From contig OX155967.1 of NCBI GenBank assembly GCA_944548615.1, positions 24,566,603-24,630,602 on the forward strand: a stretch of 64,000 nucleotides of DNA. Reading direction: 5' to 3'. Under the pieces are notes generated by a model. It had not been told where the DNA came from and searched no databases. It worked only from the letters and a program-made list of their open reading frames with translations. The DNA is from Micropterix aruncella. Lineage: Eukaryota; Arthropoda; Insecta; Lepidoptera; Micropterigidae. This document shows, in pieces, positions 33,683-46,910 of this stretch; position 1 is the first letter of the stretch, and every line of letters begins with the position of its first letter. The position numbers and the translations under genes were made by a program.

Positions 33683-34339
33683 CTTTCCTAGTACGCCAGC
33701 GTCAGGTGTACCGGAATCAGGCCTGCTGGCTATACCCCGGCATTGTATGGCTATAAAGTTCAAAGTTCAAAGTTTATTTATTCCAAAAAACCCGGTAAGG
33801 GTATAGAACTTACAATTAATAAATAATTTTTTTATAATATTCATATTTTAAACATATCATATATCTGGCAAAAATAAAATTAAATCAAGTTAGAAATCTG
33901 AAAGTCAATAAACTATACAAAATCAACCATTACATTGTCTAAATATTAAAAAGATCATTTAGAAATATCAAAAATAGAAATACCAAATCCAAAAATAAAA
34001 AAATAAAAAAGTATAAATCTTTAAATAAAGAAAACAATAACAATAATAATAATCAAGGAGTCCAATTTGGAAAGCATCAAATAATAATCAGAGTAAAAAT
34101 ATAGAAATAAAAGCAATAATTCCTAAATCATGTTACATAATCAGTGAGTAAATTGTCTATAAAATGAAGTGTTCAGAATAGGATTAAAATAGAAGTTAAA
34201 AAAAGAAAAAATAAAATAAAATAAAAAGTAAATAAAATAAACAAGTAGTCAATTGTGAATGTAAAATTTTAAAAGTCCGTGCCATATAAACATTTTTGCA
34301 GTAAAAATTCCTTGGTAAGTTTTTTGAATAGTGTATATG

Positions 34340-34344
34340 TTTGT
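34340..34344. repeat. Left target-site duplication of BEL-b (TTTGT)
   Basis: TTTGT precedes the TGTTAACG start of the 5' LTR and recurs at 41426-41430 after the 3' LTR. It is the 5-bp duplication expected for BEL/Pao. Confidence 0.85.
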
Positions 34345-34835
34345 TGTTAACGCCAGTTTAATAATTTCTTTTTTTTTAATTTTTATTTTTTTTATATTAA
34401 TTAATTATACTGCAACATTGGCAACAGTTTACCTATCCGGTCCGATCCTAGCACGCATTTAATATCGCAAAGAATGGCATACCGTCAATTACGTTTTGGA
34501 CGGCGCTGGCAAATGTCATGACCGATGGACGCGCGGTAAAATCGAGCCAGAAAATCGTATATCCGCGTTAAAAATTAATATGAACAATTAATGTTTTTAA
34601 GTGTGTGATTCGGACAATAGAACAACCTCAAGATTCTGCAACAAGGCCTGAAGAATAGTCGCTGACACGCCGGCACAGTATCCAAGTAAGTGCGTGTTTT
34701 CCTTGGTTTTCCTTCCCTTCAGACCAGTTGTAGATATATCCTATGAAAACAGTCCACTTTCAAAAATTCATAATATTATAATTATATTCTGCTTAATTTC
34801 TTTTCCGCTTTATAACAGATACCCGCGCCGCACCA
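34345..34835 (+). repeat. 5' LTR of BEL-b (491 bp)
   Basis: Starts TGTTAACGCC and ends CGCCGCACCA. It differs from the 3' LTR at a handful of positions (for example near 34424, 34622 and 34636), about 1%. Confidence 0.9.
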
Positions 34836-34856
34836 TTTGGTCCGTACGAACCTGGA
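34836..34856 (+). promoter_or_regulatory. Probable primer-binding site of BEL-b
   Basis: TTTGGTCCGTACGAACC follows the LTR; the tRNA is not identified. Confidence 0.5.
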
Positions 34857-35449
34857 TTTTGTATCTATGTACCTACATTTATATTTCATTTTAAATATAT
34901 TGTTTTAATCACACATACTTAACATTAAAATTCACAAAATTAAAATCTCTCGTCCCATAAAACATAACCTACATACATATATACTTCTAGTAATTTATAA
35001 TTCATATCATATATATTACATTTATTTTCCGCACCGCAAACTAGGTATATATTTCACCGCTCATATTCTAATAAAATATAAAATACAAAAAATAAAATAA
35101 AAAACTTATAATTAATTATACATATACTGCCACGGAATAGCGTTGCCACATATATATTATTAGTTCAATGGTATTTACGCATTAGTATTTACATTCAAAT
35201 CCGATACAATTCCGCATACATATTTATTTTTATATATATATTTATAAACCGCATAAATACATTTAAATAAACCGCATACATAAAGTTTTATAAACCTCAT
35301 ATAGAAATATTTATATATATAATTACTTAGCTGCACAATATATTTTGCGTACTTTGCTTTTTGCCTGCTCACTGCGTCGTCGAGTGGTTATTTTGGTTTC
35401 CTCCGTTTTTTGTCTAATTATTTTTTTTTTTTGGGTTTAACCTTTCGAT
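34857..35449 (+). other. BEL-b 5' untranslated leader
   Basis: About 590 bp of AT-rich leader between the primer site and the gag start. No open frame with meaning. Confidence 0.6.
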
Positions 35450-38400
35450 ATGCCTAAAAAACCGGAAATAGACCGCGGTGAAGACATTCCTGATGTAAAC
35501 GATGAGAAAGTCATGTTATTAAATATAGCATTAGCAAAACGGAATGCTATATTTTCACGCTTACAAACAATTTATGACAGATCAAAAAATATACGGAACG
35601 AGAACGATAATGACATTCTACTCGACGCTTCAATATGCATTGATAATTTGCTCAATGAGTTTGAGAAAGCATTAAACGAGTATAATTTATTATATATGAA
35701 AATAAATATGGGATCAGAGGTTGATTATCAGGCATGGACTTCATTTGAAGATATGTATTGGCACATAAAATCTGTGTTATCTCGAATTAAATCTAATATC
35801 AATAATGATGTACCAAAACCCGCATTGCTATATAGAAGCAGACCGACGTTGCCACCAATAGAATTAATGGCATTCGATGGTGACATTCGGACATGGCCAA
35901 GATTTTATGATAGTTTTAAGTCCATCGTGCATGACAATCCAACTCTGTCTGATGCGGATAGGTTATACTATTTACTTGGAAAAATATCAAGTAAAGCGCA
36001 ATCAGCTTTTTCCGGGATTACTCCTTGTTCAGATAATTATGAAATTATTATAAAATCGCTTAAAGACAAATATGATGATAAACGCTTGCTAGCAAGTACT
36101 TACCTAAACCAAATATTAGATGGAAAATCATATTCTACGGCATCAGCGCAGAATTTAGAAATATTTCTAGATAATTACGCCACCGCCATAAATGCGTTAA
36201 AGAATTTAAAAATTCCGGATTTAACCGATTTTATATTCTTACATATTTCATTAAATAAGTTGGATCCAGAAACAGTGCGCGCATTTGAATTGCATTCGTG
36301 GCAGGAAAATATTCCTTCCTTAATAAGTTTAATTGAATTTGTAAAACAACAAGCGAACATTTTAATTCGGCAATCGAGTTCGACCTTATGTGCAAAATTA
36401 AATGGTAATAATAATAATAATACGAAGCGATCGAACAATCATAATAAAGGAAGTGTCAAAATCCCACAACCGCAGACATATGTCGCTGTATCCGATGCAT
36501 ATAAGTGTTTATGTAAGGATATTGTACATGACAACTTTTATAAGTACCCAGAGTTTAATATTATGACTCCAAGCAATCGGTTTAAATTAATAAAGGAGCG
36601 TAATGGCTGTGTTAACTGCCTAAGTGGCAAGCACAGAGCAGGGAAGTGCAATTCAAGTTCTAAGTGTAGGACTTGTAATGGCAAACATCACAGCTTATTA
36701 CATTTTAATTTAAAAAATAATTCTAATACTGTGACGTCATCTACAAAAGCAAATCCGTGCGCGACCCCATCAGACCAGCAGCAGCCATCAGCATCCGTCA
36801 CCTATACCTCAAACGCTGTACATAACTCGGCACTCGCGCTATGTTCAACGTCTACTCTCGATTCGCCCCACACTGACGCAAGCGTATCTAATAATGATCG
36901 CGTGCTTACCACGGAATGTAATATGCATACTACGGTGTTACTTGCTACGGCAGTCGTAATTGTTTATGATGCTTGTGGCATAGAACACAATATACGATGT
37001 TTATTAGATTCTGCTTCTCAGAGCAATTTTGTGACTTCAGATTGTTGTAATAAGCTTAATTTAAATATAAGTCCGAATAATATAGCGGTAAGAGGTATCG
37101 GTGGTTCTGAAAAATATACGAAGGGATTTGTTAATTTTCAATTTGCTTCAAAGTACAACAAAGACGTAAAATATAATATTTCATCGCTTGTGGTAGAAAA
37201 AATAACAGATAACTTGCCTTCTATACCCGTAGACGTCACTGATTTACCTTTCCTTCATGGACTTCCGCTCGCAGACGAGGATTTCTACGCTCCAGCACAG
37301 ATCGATGTTTTAATCGGTGCTTCTTTATTTTCACAACTTCTGTTACCAGATGTAGTAAGAAGTCATTCTGCTGCAGTTCCACGAGCTATACAAACCATGC
37401 TTGGTTATGTTATCATGGGAACTGCTCCTGTTTTATCCAACCGCGAGAAACTAACCGTAGCCTGCTGTAGCACATTACGGGATGAGACTGAATCAGAAAT
37501 AAATACATTAATAAAACGCTGTGAACACTTCTTTCGCGATACTACTGAACGAAATACCGACGGAAGATACACAGTTGCGTTACGTTTCCGCTCGGACGTT
37601 TTCTCTCTCGGAGATTCTTTTGAAACCGCCAAGAAGCGTTTCTTGAGCTTAGAAAGAAAACTCGAAGGATCTACCGCGCTTCGCTCTGCATATGATGCAG
37701 TGATTAATGAATATCTAGAGAAAGGATACTTATCCCCCGCACCCGCTGATGATGACAATATTTATCCCGCTTATATTATACCTCACCACGGCGTAGTACG
37801 TGAAGATAAGTCTACGACCAAACTCCGCAAGGTTCTCGACGCGAGCTGTAAGACCAGTTCTGGAATATCACTAAATGATGTCCTTCACTGTGGCCCGAAT
37901 TTACAGGGCGATCTGTTTACTATTCTTTTAAATTTTCGGCTATTCCATATAGCACTTTCCGCGGATTGTAAACAGATGTTTTTGCAGATCGCAATGAAAG
38001 CTCGAGATCGTCGTTTTTAACGAATTATTTACCGCTTTAATCCACAGGATCCGCTTACTATTTATCAGTATAATACGGTTTGTTTTGGACTTAAGTCCAG
38101 TCCATTCCATGCGCTTCGTGTCATACGGCAACTAGTCGATGATGAGGGCGACTCGTTTCCTCTCGCAAAAGAAATAACTAGGGATTCTATTTATATGGAT
38201 GATGTAGTATTTAGCATAATGACAGAAGAACAAGGAATATCGGCGTCTAATCAGCTGATAGAGCTGTTCAAATGCGGGCAGTTTGATTTAGTTAAGTGGA
38301 TTAGCAACTGTGAAAAGGTTTTACATCGCATCCCCGCAACGCATCGAGCTAACGAACCTATAGAGTTTGATAAAACAGCACAACAAAAGATTTTGGGCTT

Positions 38401-40756
38401 AAGTTGGTCACAGATTAATGATAATTTTGAATTTAAAATTACCGCTCCTAACAGAAAATGCTCTAAACGCGTTATATTAGCTACTGTGGCAAGAATATGG
38501 GATGTAATGGGTTTCGTAGCGCCTGTCGTTCTATTCGCGAAACTATTAATAAAAGAATTGTGGTTATTAAAGCTAGATTGGGATGACGAACCTCCCGGTC
38601 ATATCATAAAAACGTGGGATAAGTTCTGCTCAGAGCTCTCACAACTTAACGAAATAAAAATACCTCGCCATCTAGGCGTATTTGAAGGTAGCATTCTCCG
38701 TCTAGTAGGCTTTTCAGACGCGTCAGAGAGCGCTTACGGGGCAGTTGTGTACTCACATACTAGTAACACTAACCAGCCAGTAAGCATTCAGCTTGTTTGT
38801 GCTAAATCGAAAGTTGCTCCAGTCAAGTCATTATCTATTGCGCGGCTTGAACTCTGTGCTGTTGAACTGCTAGCCAAACTACTAAGACGAGTATATGACA
38901 CCTATAATCGCCGCTATTCTATTTTTGAAGTATATGCGTTTACTGATTCTAAAGTGACTTTATGCTGGCTCAATTCCTCACCGCTCAAATGTTTGCACCG
39001 CTGGCAAACATTTGTTGCCAATCGCGTCATTAAGACGCTCGATAATTTTCCCGCTAAACATTTTTTTCATGTCGCCGGAATTGACAATCCAGCAGACTGC
39101 TTATCACGTGGTCTATCACCGGGAAAGCTACTTCACCATCCGCTCTAGTCTCAGGGTCCACCTTGGTTTGCACTAGATCCTTCGCTGTGGCCTGTAAATA
39201 AAATTAATAGCATTGAAGTAGAACACTTACCTGAAGAGAAGATAATCGCTTATCCAGTAACGTCAAATCCTGAAGTAAAATCAGTTGTTCAGGACCTCGC
39301 GTCCCGCATCTCCTCTTGGAGTAAGCTTCTGCGTGTAGTAGTGTATGTAGGCAGATTCATTAAGAAGTTACCGCGCACAGAGTCACTGTCAATTACTGCA
39401 ACTGATCTCGAGTCAGCTGAGAAAATTATAATACGCGACATACAAAATAGACATTTCTTGAAAGAAATTAAACTTTTACAAGCTAATAAAATTAGCTCTC
39501 CCGCATTTTTGAAACTTAAAGCGTTTTTAAGTGATGGCATCATTCGCGTAGGTGGTCGTTTATGTAACTCAGCCGAGAAGTACGAACATAAACACCCCAT
39601 TATTCTTCCGCGCCACGATGCAATTGTCGAAACATTAATAGATTATCACCATAAAAAACACTTGCATGCTGGGCCTGAGCTTCTTATGTCAATATTAAGG
39701 CAGAAGTTCTGGATATTAGCCGCTAGACGTATTATTCGCGCAAGAATAAACAGATGCAATACATGTTTTAAGGCAAAACCGCGTTCGCAGTTCCCGTTAA
39801 TGTCGGATCTTCCGGTGCAACGTGTAACTCAATCCGAAAAGGCTTTTATTCACACAGGTTGCGACTACGCAGGACCCATAAGTTACACGCCCATACGCGC
39901 TCGTGGTATCAAGAGTCGAAAGGCCTATATGTGTATATTTACTTGCCTAACTACGCGCGCTCTTCACATAGAAATCGCTACTGATCTTAGCACTGTAAGC
40001 TTTCTCTCCGCTTTAAAACGTTTTCTATCACGTCGCGGCCCAGTAAAAAATATATATTCCGACAATGCAACGAACTTTTTAGGTACACGTAATTATTTAC
40101 GGGAATTATATGACTTTCTTTCAAAGGAATACCGCACTTCTTTCGAGAAAGAACTCACTGATAATTACATAGAGTTCAAATTTATACCTCCCGCGGCTCC
40201 GAATTTTGGCGGCTGTTGGGAGAGTGCTGTCAAATCAGTTAAAAATCACCTGTTTAAGGTTATTGGACAACAAATCCTCTGTTATGAGGAGTTAACAACA
40301 GTTTTGGCACAGGTAGAGTGCCTGTTAAACTCGCGTCCTCTTACTGTACTAAGCTCTGACCCTTCCGAGCCTTCAGCCTTAACTCCAGCTCATTTTCTAA
40401 ATACTTCACCGCTCTGCTCTCTGCCCGCACCTTATGTAGAAACAACCGCAGACCATCTGCTACAAAGACACGATTTTTTAGATAAGTTAGTTCAATCCTT
40501 TTGGCGGCGCTGGAGGGCTGAATATTTACATCAGTTGCAGGTGAGGCAAAAATGGAATAAACCTTCTGTTCCAATTGAGGTCGGAACAGTCGTTATAATA
40601 AATAGTGATAATTCTCCAACACTTTCATGGCCTTTAGGTATAATCGAAAGAGTTCATCCTTCAAAGGACGATGTTGTACGGGTTGTCACTTTAAAAACCG
40701 CAAAAGGCACACTCGTTCGACCAGTGACACGCTTGTGCCCCTTACCAACACAGTAA
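35450..40756 (+). pseudogene. gag-pol: BEL-b gag-pol, one frame broken by two stop codons
   Basis: A single frame of 1768 codons carries the whole BEL/Pao order but has TAA at 38018-38020 (codon 857, inside RT) and TAG at 39146-39148 (codon 1233, after RNase H). The gag has a DUF1759-type region (about 130-230) and a zinc knuckle from residue 387 (CVNCLSGKHRAGKC). The protease Asp is near 520 (LLDSAS). RT has YMDD at 915-918. RNase H has FSDAS and FTDSK. The integrase has its catalytic Asp, Asp and Glu near 1472, 1538 and 1591. The frame is the same on both sides of each stop, so these are point mutations and not frameshifts. Protein similarity to BEL-a is low, so this is a separate lineage. 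No full-length polyprotein can be made without readthrough. Confidence 0.93.
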
Positions 40757-40934
40757 TTTACTCTATATTACACATATATAGTAATTTATGTATTTTTAAG
40801 TAATCATATTTAGTAATTTATGCTATCTACGTATATTATATATAAAACTTACTTTAATTTATCTTGCATAACATTATATGTCCCGCATTTTGTATAGTGT
40901 TTTCTACTTAAAGGTGATCCTTTAAGGGGGGGAG
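40757..40934 (+). other. BEL-b 3' leader and polypurine tract
   Basis: An AT-rich spacer after the gag-pol stop, ending in AAGGGGGGGAG (40924-40934), the polypurine tract that abuts the 3' LTR. Confidence 0.75.
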
Positions 40935-41425
40935 TGTTAACGCCAGTTTAATAATTTCTTTTTTTTTAATTTTTATTTTTTTTTATATTAATTAATTATA
41001 CTGCAACATTGGCAACATTTTACCTATCCGGTCCGATCCTAGCACGCATTTAATATCGCAAAGAATGGCATACCGTCAATTACGTTTTGGACGGCGCTGG
41101 CAAATGTCATGACCGATGGACGCGCGGTAAAATCGAGCCAGAAAATCGTATATCCGCGTTAAAAATTAATATGAACAATTAATGTTTTTAAGTGTGTGAT
41201 TCGGACAATAGATCAACCTCAAGATCTGCAACAAGGCCTGAAGAATAGTCGCTGACACGCCGGCACAGTATCCAAGTAAGTGCGTGTTTTCCTTGGTTTT
41301 CCTTCCCTTCAGACCAGTTGTAGATATATCCTATGAAAACAGTCCACTTTCAAAAATTCATAATATTATAATTATATTCTGCTTAATTTCTTTTCCGCTT
41401 TATAACAGATACCCGCGCCGCACCA
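40935..41425 (+). repeat. 3' LTR of BEL-b (491 bp)
   Basis: Partner of 34345-34835, from TGTTAACGCC to CGCCGCACCA, followed by TTTGT at 41426-41430. Confidence 0.9.
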
Positions 41426-41700
41426 TTTGTATATTTTTTAATTCATCTGGTAACCTGTTATAAAATGTTATGCTTCTGTATTGAGTTGTCCTTTGAAATT
41501 GTGATGTTGCAGGTATAGAATTATGAGTATACATCGATTTGTGCCTTGTATTGTGGGAATGTATGTGGGAATGTATGTATAATGTATTGTGGGAATGTAT
41601 GTATAATACTGTCTGATTTGAAAATATCAGGTTTTCCAAAACTCTTGCTTTTTTTGTCGCTTGCTCCTCAACTATTCCACTTGCGTTGAGCTCTCTGACT

Positions 41701-42319
41701 TATTGTCAGTAACGCGCCAGGCGCGGGGCGGTACGTCGCTCGTCCGGACGGGTTCCGAATCTCGCTGGGGTCGCTAACTTAGGGACTTTTCCTTAATTAA
41801 TCGAAGTTGGCTAAGAGCGCAGTCTTTGGCTGGCGTTGGCACGTTTGACGAATATTTCCGCGGGAACAAAAGCTTTGGAAAAGTGCAGCGTTCGCGCTCA
41901 AACGAGGGGCCACGACTTTCACAAAGGAACCGACCGCTCTTTATCCACAACTTCATTCTATACTAATTAATCACCATATCTTCTATCTTCTTTTACAATA
42001 TTATAAATTGTTAAAACAGACGAAACGGAGTCAGACGACTTTAAAAATTTGCGGTAATTCTCGATCGTTTTTTAAAATATTACATTCCCGGCAGCGGGGA
42101 AAATTTCTGCCAGGATTTTCTTTTCATTTATGCAAAGTTACTATATTTTCATATCGCAAGTAAAAATGAACTATTTAGATAAATGTACATGTACTTAAAA
42201 AAAACAATTAAATATGCCGTTAAGACCACTTGAATTGGACAGAATCTCCAAAACTAATTATTTCATATGGACATACGAGTAATCCTACGTACACCAGGTA
42301 GTTTTGTGCACATATTATG
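41701..42319. other. Nothing assigned
   Basis: GC-richer 41700-41960, then AT-rich. The short open frames have no recognisable motif. Confidence 0.4.
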
Positions 42320-42991
42320 CATCTTTTGTACAACTAGAGTTTTCAACCACAACGGGCGAGCCTGTTACCTCAGGAAGTTTTAACGATTAGTCATTCTATC
42401 TCCCTGGAGTGAGCGCAGAAGACTTGGACAAAACAGTCCGACGTCAAGCTCCGCCGAGATATCCAGGAATGTTACCCAGCGGGCTAACAGTCACGCCCTT
42501 ACTTCCAATTGCGACCAGATTACTCCAGTCTCTCGATTGGTTACGAGTTCGAGGTCGCTTGCGCGGTCCTCTGCCTTACGAAACGGTGAAACGGTGTATA
42601 CCGAATATATCGCGAACTACGGCATCCTTTGCCCGGCTGTTCACCCAGGATCGGGTAGCCGATGGTCGTTTCAAGAGCAGTCGCCATAAAGACCGCAACC
42701 ACCCCCGCTCTATAGGATACAGTACTGCTTCCAGACTCCCCCGACTGTTAGTCAGAGTGCGCAATCGATTGGCTTAAGCCGCACGGATCGCAGGCCGTCC
42801 AGGAGCGCCAGAAGGTTGATTCCTAGGGGAAACTAACTATAAGACCAGAGTCCTACCCAGGCTCGCACTTCATGCGTGGAGGCCGTCGGATGGGTGTTGA
42901 CCCGTGAGTGTGACCAACCTTGAACAGAATGGGTCTTCGTGGCCAACTCAGCAAGGGCTCTTTAGCTTTCGTCAGGCCCATCTTTTGTACA
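42320..42991 (+). mobile_element. R640 copy I, complete, with 13-bp target duplication
   Basis: CATCTTTTGTACA at 42320-42332 and 42979-42991 brackets the element (42333-42978, 646 bp). It starts ACTAGAGTTTTCAACCAC and ends GGGCTCTTTAGCTTTCGTC plus a few bases. It contains the open frame shared with copies A, C, G, J and L. Confidence 0.9.
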
Positions 42992-43375
42992 GTAGCGTCA
43001 GTGCAAAACTCAGTTTTGTATTGACACTATTACCAAAGTTGAGCGTCTCCAAAATGTTTGCATTCGGTATATCCACGGCCTCAGAAAATTTAACCACATC
43101 ACGGAGTACAGAGAGAATCTTCACTGGCTGTCGACCCGGAAGAAAAGAGACATGCGAGTTCTCTGTATGCTTATCAAGAACTTGGATGGCGTCCCTCCCA
43201 ATTATCTTACCGGCAGATTTACTGCACTATCGGCTCATGGACGCCCTCTGAGATCAAAAGACAACCTGCTACTGTCTATCCTTAGTCACAACAGTGAGTT
43301 CTTCTCATTCTCTTTCACCGTGCATGGAGCCCGTCTTGGAATGCTTCGCCAAAAATGTGAGAGCATTCGAAATTT
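42992..43375 (+). pseudogene. LINE ORF2 C-terminal fragment
   Basis: Reads VERLQNVCIRYIHGL near 43030, then ITEYRENLHWLSTRKKRDMR and GVPPNYL to about 43350. This is the C-terminal region of a CR1-like reverse transcriptase. Truncated at both ends and frame-shifted near 43150. Confidence 0.7.
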
Positions 43376-43950
43376 GAATTATTTCGTAATGTCACTTTCA
43401 TTTGGAAAACGGCTTTGCCGAAGTGATCAATAGTTTAATTTTTTATTTTTTCGCTTAATTCGTCTCAATTGAAGGCATTTTGTGTTGCATAAGGATAAGC
43501 CCTATTTATGAGATATATGGATGAATAGTGATCGTTAGTCGACTGCAAAAGGACCTTTAAACTTACATTGCACCGTCATATATAAAAAAACCTATATAAA
43601 TTTTATATAGGTTTACCCTATTTTGATAACATTATACAATCTTTATTATAAACTCCTCTGCCAGAAATTAAGATTGAAGTTTCTTCTTTCATTTCATTGA
43701 GCATATGGAGGTTTTTTATTTTTATTTCGATTTAATGGCTCGTTGATAACAAACTCAGCCAATTGTATCATATTTTAAATGTTGGTAGCATTCGAAATTT
43801 GAATTATTTCGTAATGTCACTTTCATTTAGAAAACGGCTTTGCCGAAGTGATCAATAGTTTAATTTTTTATTTTTTCGCTTAATTCGTCTCAATTGAAGG
43901 CATTTTGTGTTGCATAAGGATAAGCCCTATTTATGAGATATATGGATGAA

Positions 43951-44515
<565 letters not shown>

Positions 44516-44795
44516 GGCCCTGAACCTTGCTGTGGCGTACCAAAAAGCCTTGCAAACCTAATGCTCAAACAAATGTGTTTAGAACAATCCGTCAGCCACT
44601 GGAACAACACGCCAGGGTTGAATCATTCCAAAGCGCTTATTAAGGCTTACGGCCGTAAGACGGGCCGTGAGGCCCTATCGCTAAATACGAACAATCTATG
44701 CATACTGGTGAGGACGCTCACGGGGCATTGTGGCCTGAACAAACACATGTTCAACCTCAAGCTCAGAGACACAAAAATGTGCAGGATAGCCAAAC
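44516..44795 (+). pseudogene. LINE RNase H-like C-terminal fragment
   Basis: Open from about 44561. WNNTPGLNHSKALI and then LVRTLTGHCGLNKHMFNL are typical of the region after RNase H in I/R1-type LINEs and relatives. It runs directly into an R640 fragment, and no catalytic core is present. Confidence 0.65.
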
Positions 44796-44955
44796 CACCT
44801 ATATAGGAAACAAAGCCGTTTCCAGACGCCCCCGCTTATCATTCGGAAAATACAATCGATTGGCTGACGCCGCACGGCGAGCTAACCGTCCAGGAGCGCC
44901 CGAAGTATGATTCCCATGGGAACTAGCCCGTAGGCACATAGTCCCTCCCGGCCTT
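44796..44955 (+). repeat. R640 3' fragment (copy M)
   Basis: From CTATATAGGAAACAAAGCC through CCGTCCAGGAGCGCC to the cacatagtcc region; diverged. Confidence 0.65.
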
Positions 44956-45549
44956 GCACCTGCCTACCCTATCCAGCGATGGAGAGGGTAGGCAGGTATT
45001 CGATCACGGCACTAAAGTAGAAACGAAATCATGCCTTCCCTATAGAATAAATAAAACATATGAAGTTAGAAATGGATGTATGTGTGTGTGTGTAAGATCG
45101 TAAAAGGCTGTTAATTGTGGTCATTGGCGAAGTTCCGTTTTGTTCGCGGAGCGACGTAGGCGGGCCTATTCCATAATAAATTCAAACCAGCGCTAAAACA
45201 ATAGGTGGAGAGCCCCTCCAACTACACCCCTTCGCCGAAATATATATATAAAAGAAGTGCGTTTGACAGCTGCGTTTGACAGGCGCGGGCCGCCTTTTGT
45301 CTATGGCGATCGTCGCGCGCGCACCGCGGGGCGCTCTATTAACTTCTGATTGAATTTGGGGCTACGCCCCCCGTAACCCCACACCTTAACCCCCCCCCCC
45401 GCTCATTTGCCTTTTATATTCAAGTCGAAAAGGTAAACCCGGCCCGCAATCTTTGGTGATATAGGTCAGATTTTGAATTATGGAAAATAGGGCGGTTAAG
45501 GATAACGGAGCTCTTGACAACAAACGAGGATTGGTATATGGTAGTTTAT
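44956..45549. other. Unassigned; (GT)n at 45081 and a poly-C run near 45394
   Basis: The 45110-45330 part is GC-rich with a duplicated GCGTTTGACAG and an ATATATATATAAAAG stretch near 45240. That could be promoter-like, but nothing confirms it. Confidence 0.35.
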
Positions 45550-46910
45550 ACAGTGTAGTCGGTCCTGATCTAGGATCAACGCAGTTACGCCAGAACGCTC
45601 GATAGAGTAAACATTAAAATATCAATATCATTGCTTTATATCGGGAAAAACAACCCCAACAGAATATTCTTTGGCGAACGCCCAATTAGAAGCCGTTAAG
45701 AAACAGAAAGATCGCCGAATATTAATTTGTGATGACCTCAAATGGAAAAACACCTAATTGCAATCGCTAAAAGAGCCAAATCTATTCTCTAACTGATAAG
45801 GAACGCTTCCAAAATCTGTCAAAAGCCCTATTCTTGAGTATAGCTATCAGCTCTGGAACCGCTACTTATGCAAAGATGTTGATGTCCTGGATAATGTGCA
45901 GCGAAGGGCAACCTCAATGCCAGTGGGACTGAAGAATATGAATTATGAAGATCGATTGGAATTATTTGGACTAACTACTCTCAAAGAAAAAAGACAAATA
46001 GGGGATCTGATTAAGATATATACAATTCTCACAAATTATTACGTTGTACCTGGGCTATAGAATATTTAGAAGTTCAACGTCAACGAAAATCTTCGAGGTC
46101 ACAGATAAAACTCAGCTGTGCAGAATTGAAATCTAATTCTTTTAGGAACGTTCTGCCAAATAGAGTGGTGAACATGTGGAATAAAATCGAAGACTATCGC
46201 GGTTGTTTGACATTATAAATAGGATAGAAAACGAATTTACCGCGTGAAATTTGTAGCACCCGACGTTTCGGTGACGTTGCAGCCGCCGTTGTCCAGGGTA
46301 GACTGAAAGAGCGGTCAATTCGTTGTTTTGCGGGTAGGCCGCATACCTTAAAATGTTCCCGCCGCCGAACGCCGAACGCTTGGACGTAAGACAGGATACA
46401 GTGTCCTCCTATTTAAACGGCAAACTTGGCGGAAATCACCCTCTTTGGGTGGAGCCATCAAATTAAAAAAATAAGAAGAAGGATACAGTGAGTGTTGTGT
46501 GCAAGACGGATTTTCGAAATTCGCGCGCTACGAGCCCGGCCCCCCACCACCGTTATAACCTACGCAGTGGCGGCAGCGGTATGCGGCCTACCCGCAAAAC
46601 AACGAATTGACAGCTCTTTTAGTCTACCCTGGACAACGACGGCTGCAACGCCACCGAAACTTCGGGTGATACAAATTATAATGTGGAATAAATTACCAGT
46701 TGAAGTGATTAGTGCGAGTTCTGCAATCAGTTTAAAGACAGTCTCGATTTGTACCTAAAACTACTGGTAGTATCGTGTGTGGCTAGCTTTACAAGATCTG
46801 ATCTGGACGTATCAGCAAACTGCCTGTCCAGATTTTTTAAAATAATAATCAGGTGAATCACCCCATATCCGATTTAGTACAAGTTATAGATAGACGTAGG
46901 GTTACAGATA
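45550..46910 (+). pseudogene. CR1-like LINE C-terminal fragment, split by a foldback element
   Basis: Degraded reading: ICDDLKWKN near 45735, a stretch around 45900-46000 (NMNYEDRLELFGL), and FRNVLPNRVVNMWNK up to 46185. It resumes after 46692 with LPVEVISASSAIS. Many frame changes and stops. The remainder to about 46898 looks like its 3' UTR. Confidence 0.65.
46174..46692. mobile_element. Foldback element, long copy, with 12-bp target duplication
   Basis: ATGTGGAATAAA at 46174-46185 and 46681-46692 brackets 46186-46680. Removing the element restores the LINE reading NMWNKLPVE. The left end is the full constant end ATCGAAGACTATCGCGG. The arms contain TTTACCGCGTGAAATTTGTA, CAGGGTAGACT and an inner block with GCGGGTAGGCCGCATACC. 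The right arm stops short at ATACAAATTATA. The centre (46360-46560) is unrelated to the other copies and non-coding. Confidence 0.8.

Larger units (their letters stand above)
33753..41700 (-). pseudogene. CR1/Jockey-like LINE 3' part, split by BEL-b
   Basis: Two minus-strand pieces, 41700-41426 and 34339-33753, read as one C-terminal ORF2 segment: SITFYNRLPDELKNI on the right piece, then YSKNLPRNFYCKNVYMAR on the left piece, followed by AT-rich 3' UTR and a tail at 33753-33785. BEL-b sits between them with a TTTGT duplication, so it is the younger insertion. The N-terminal endonuclease and RT core are absent. Confidence 0.75.
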
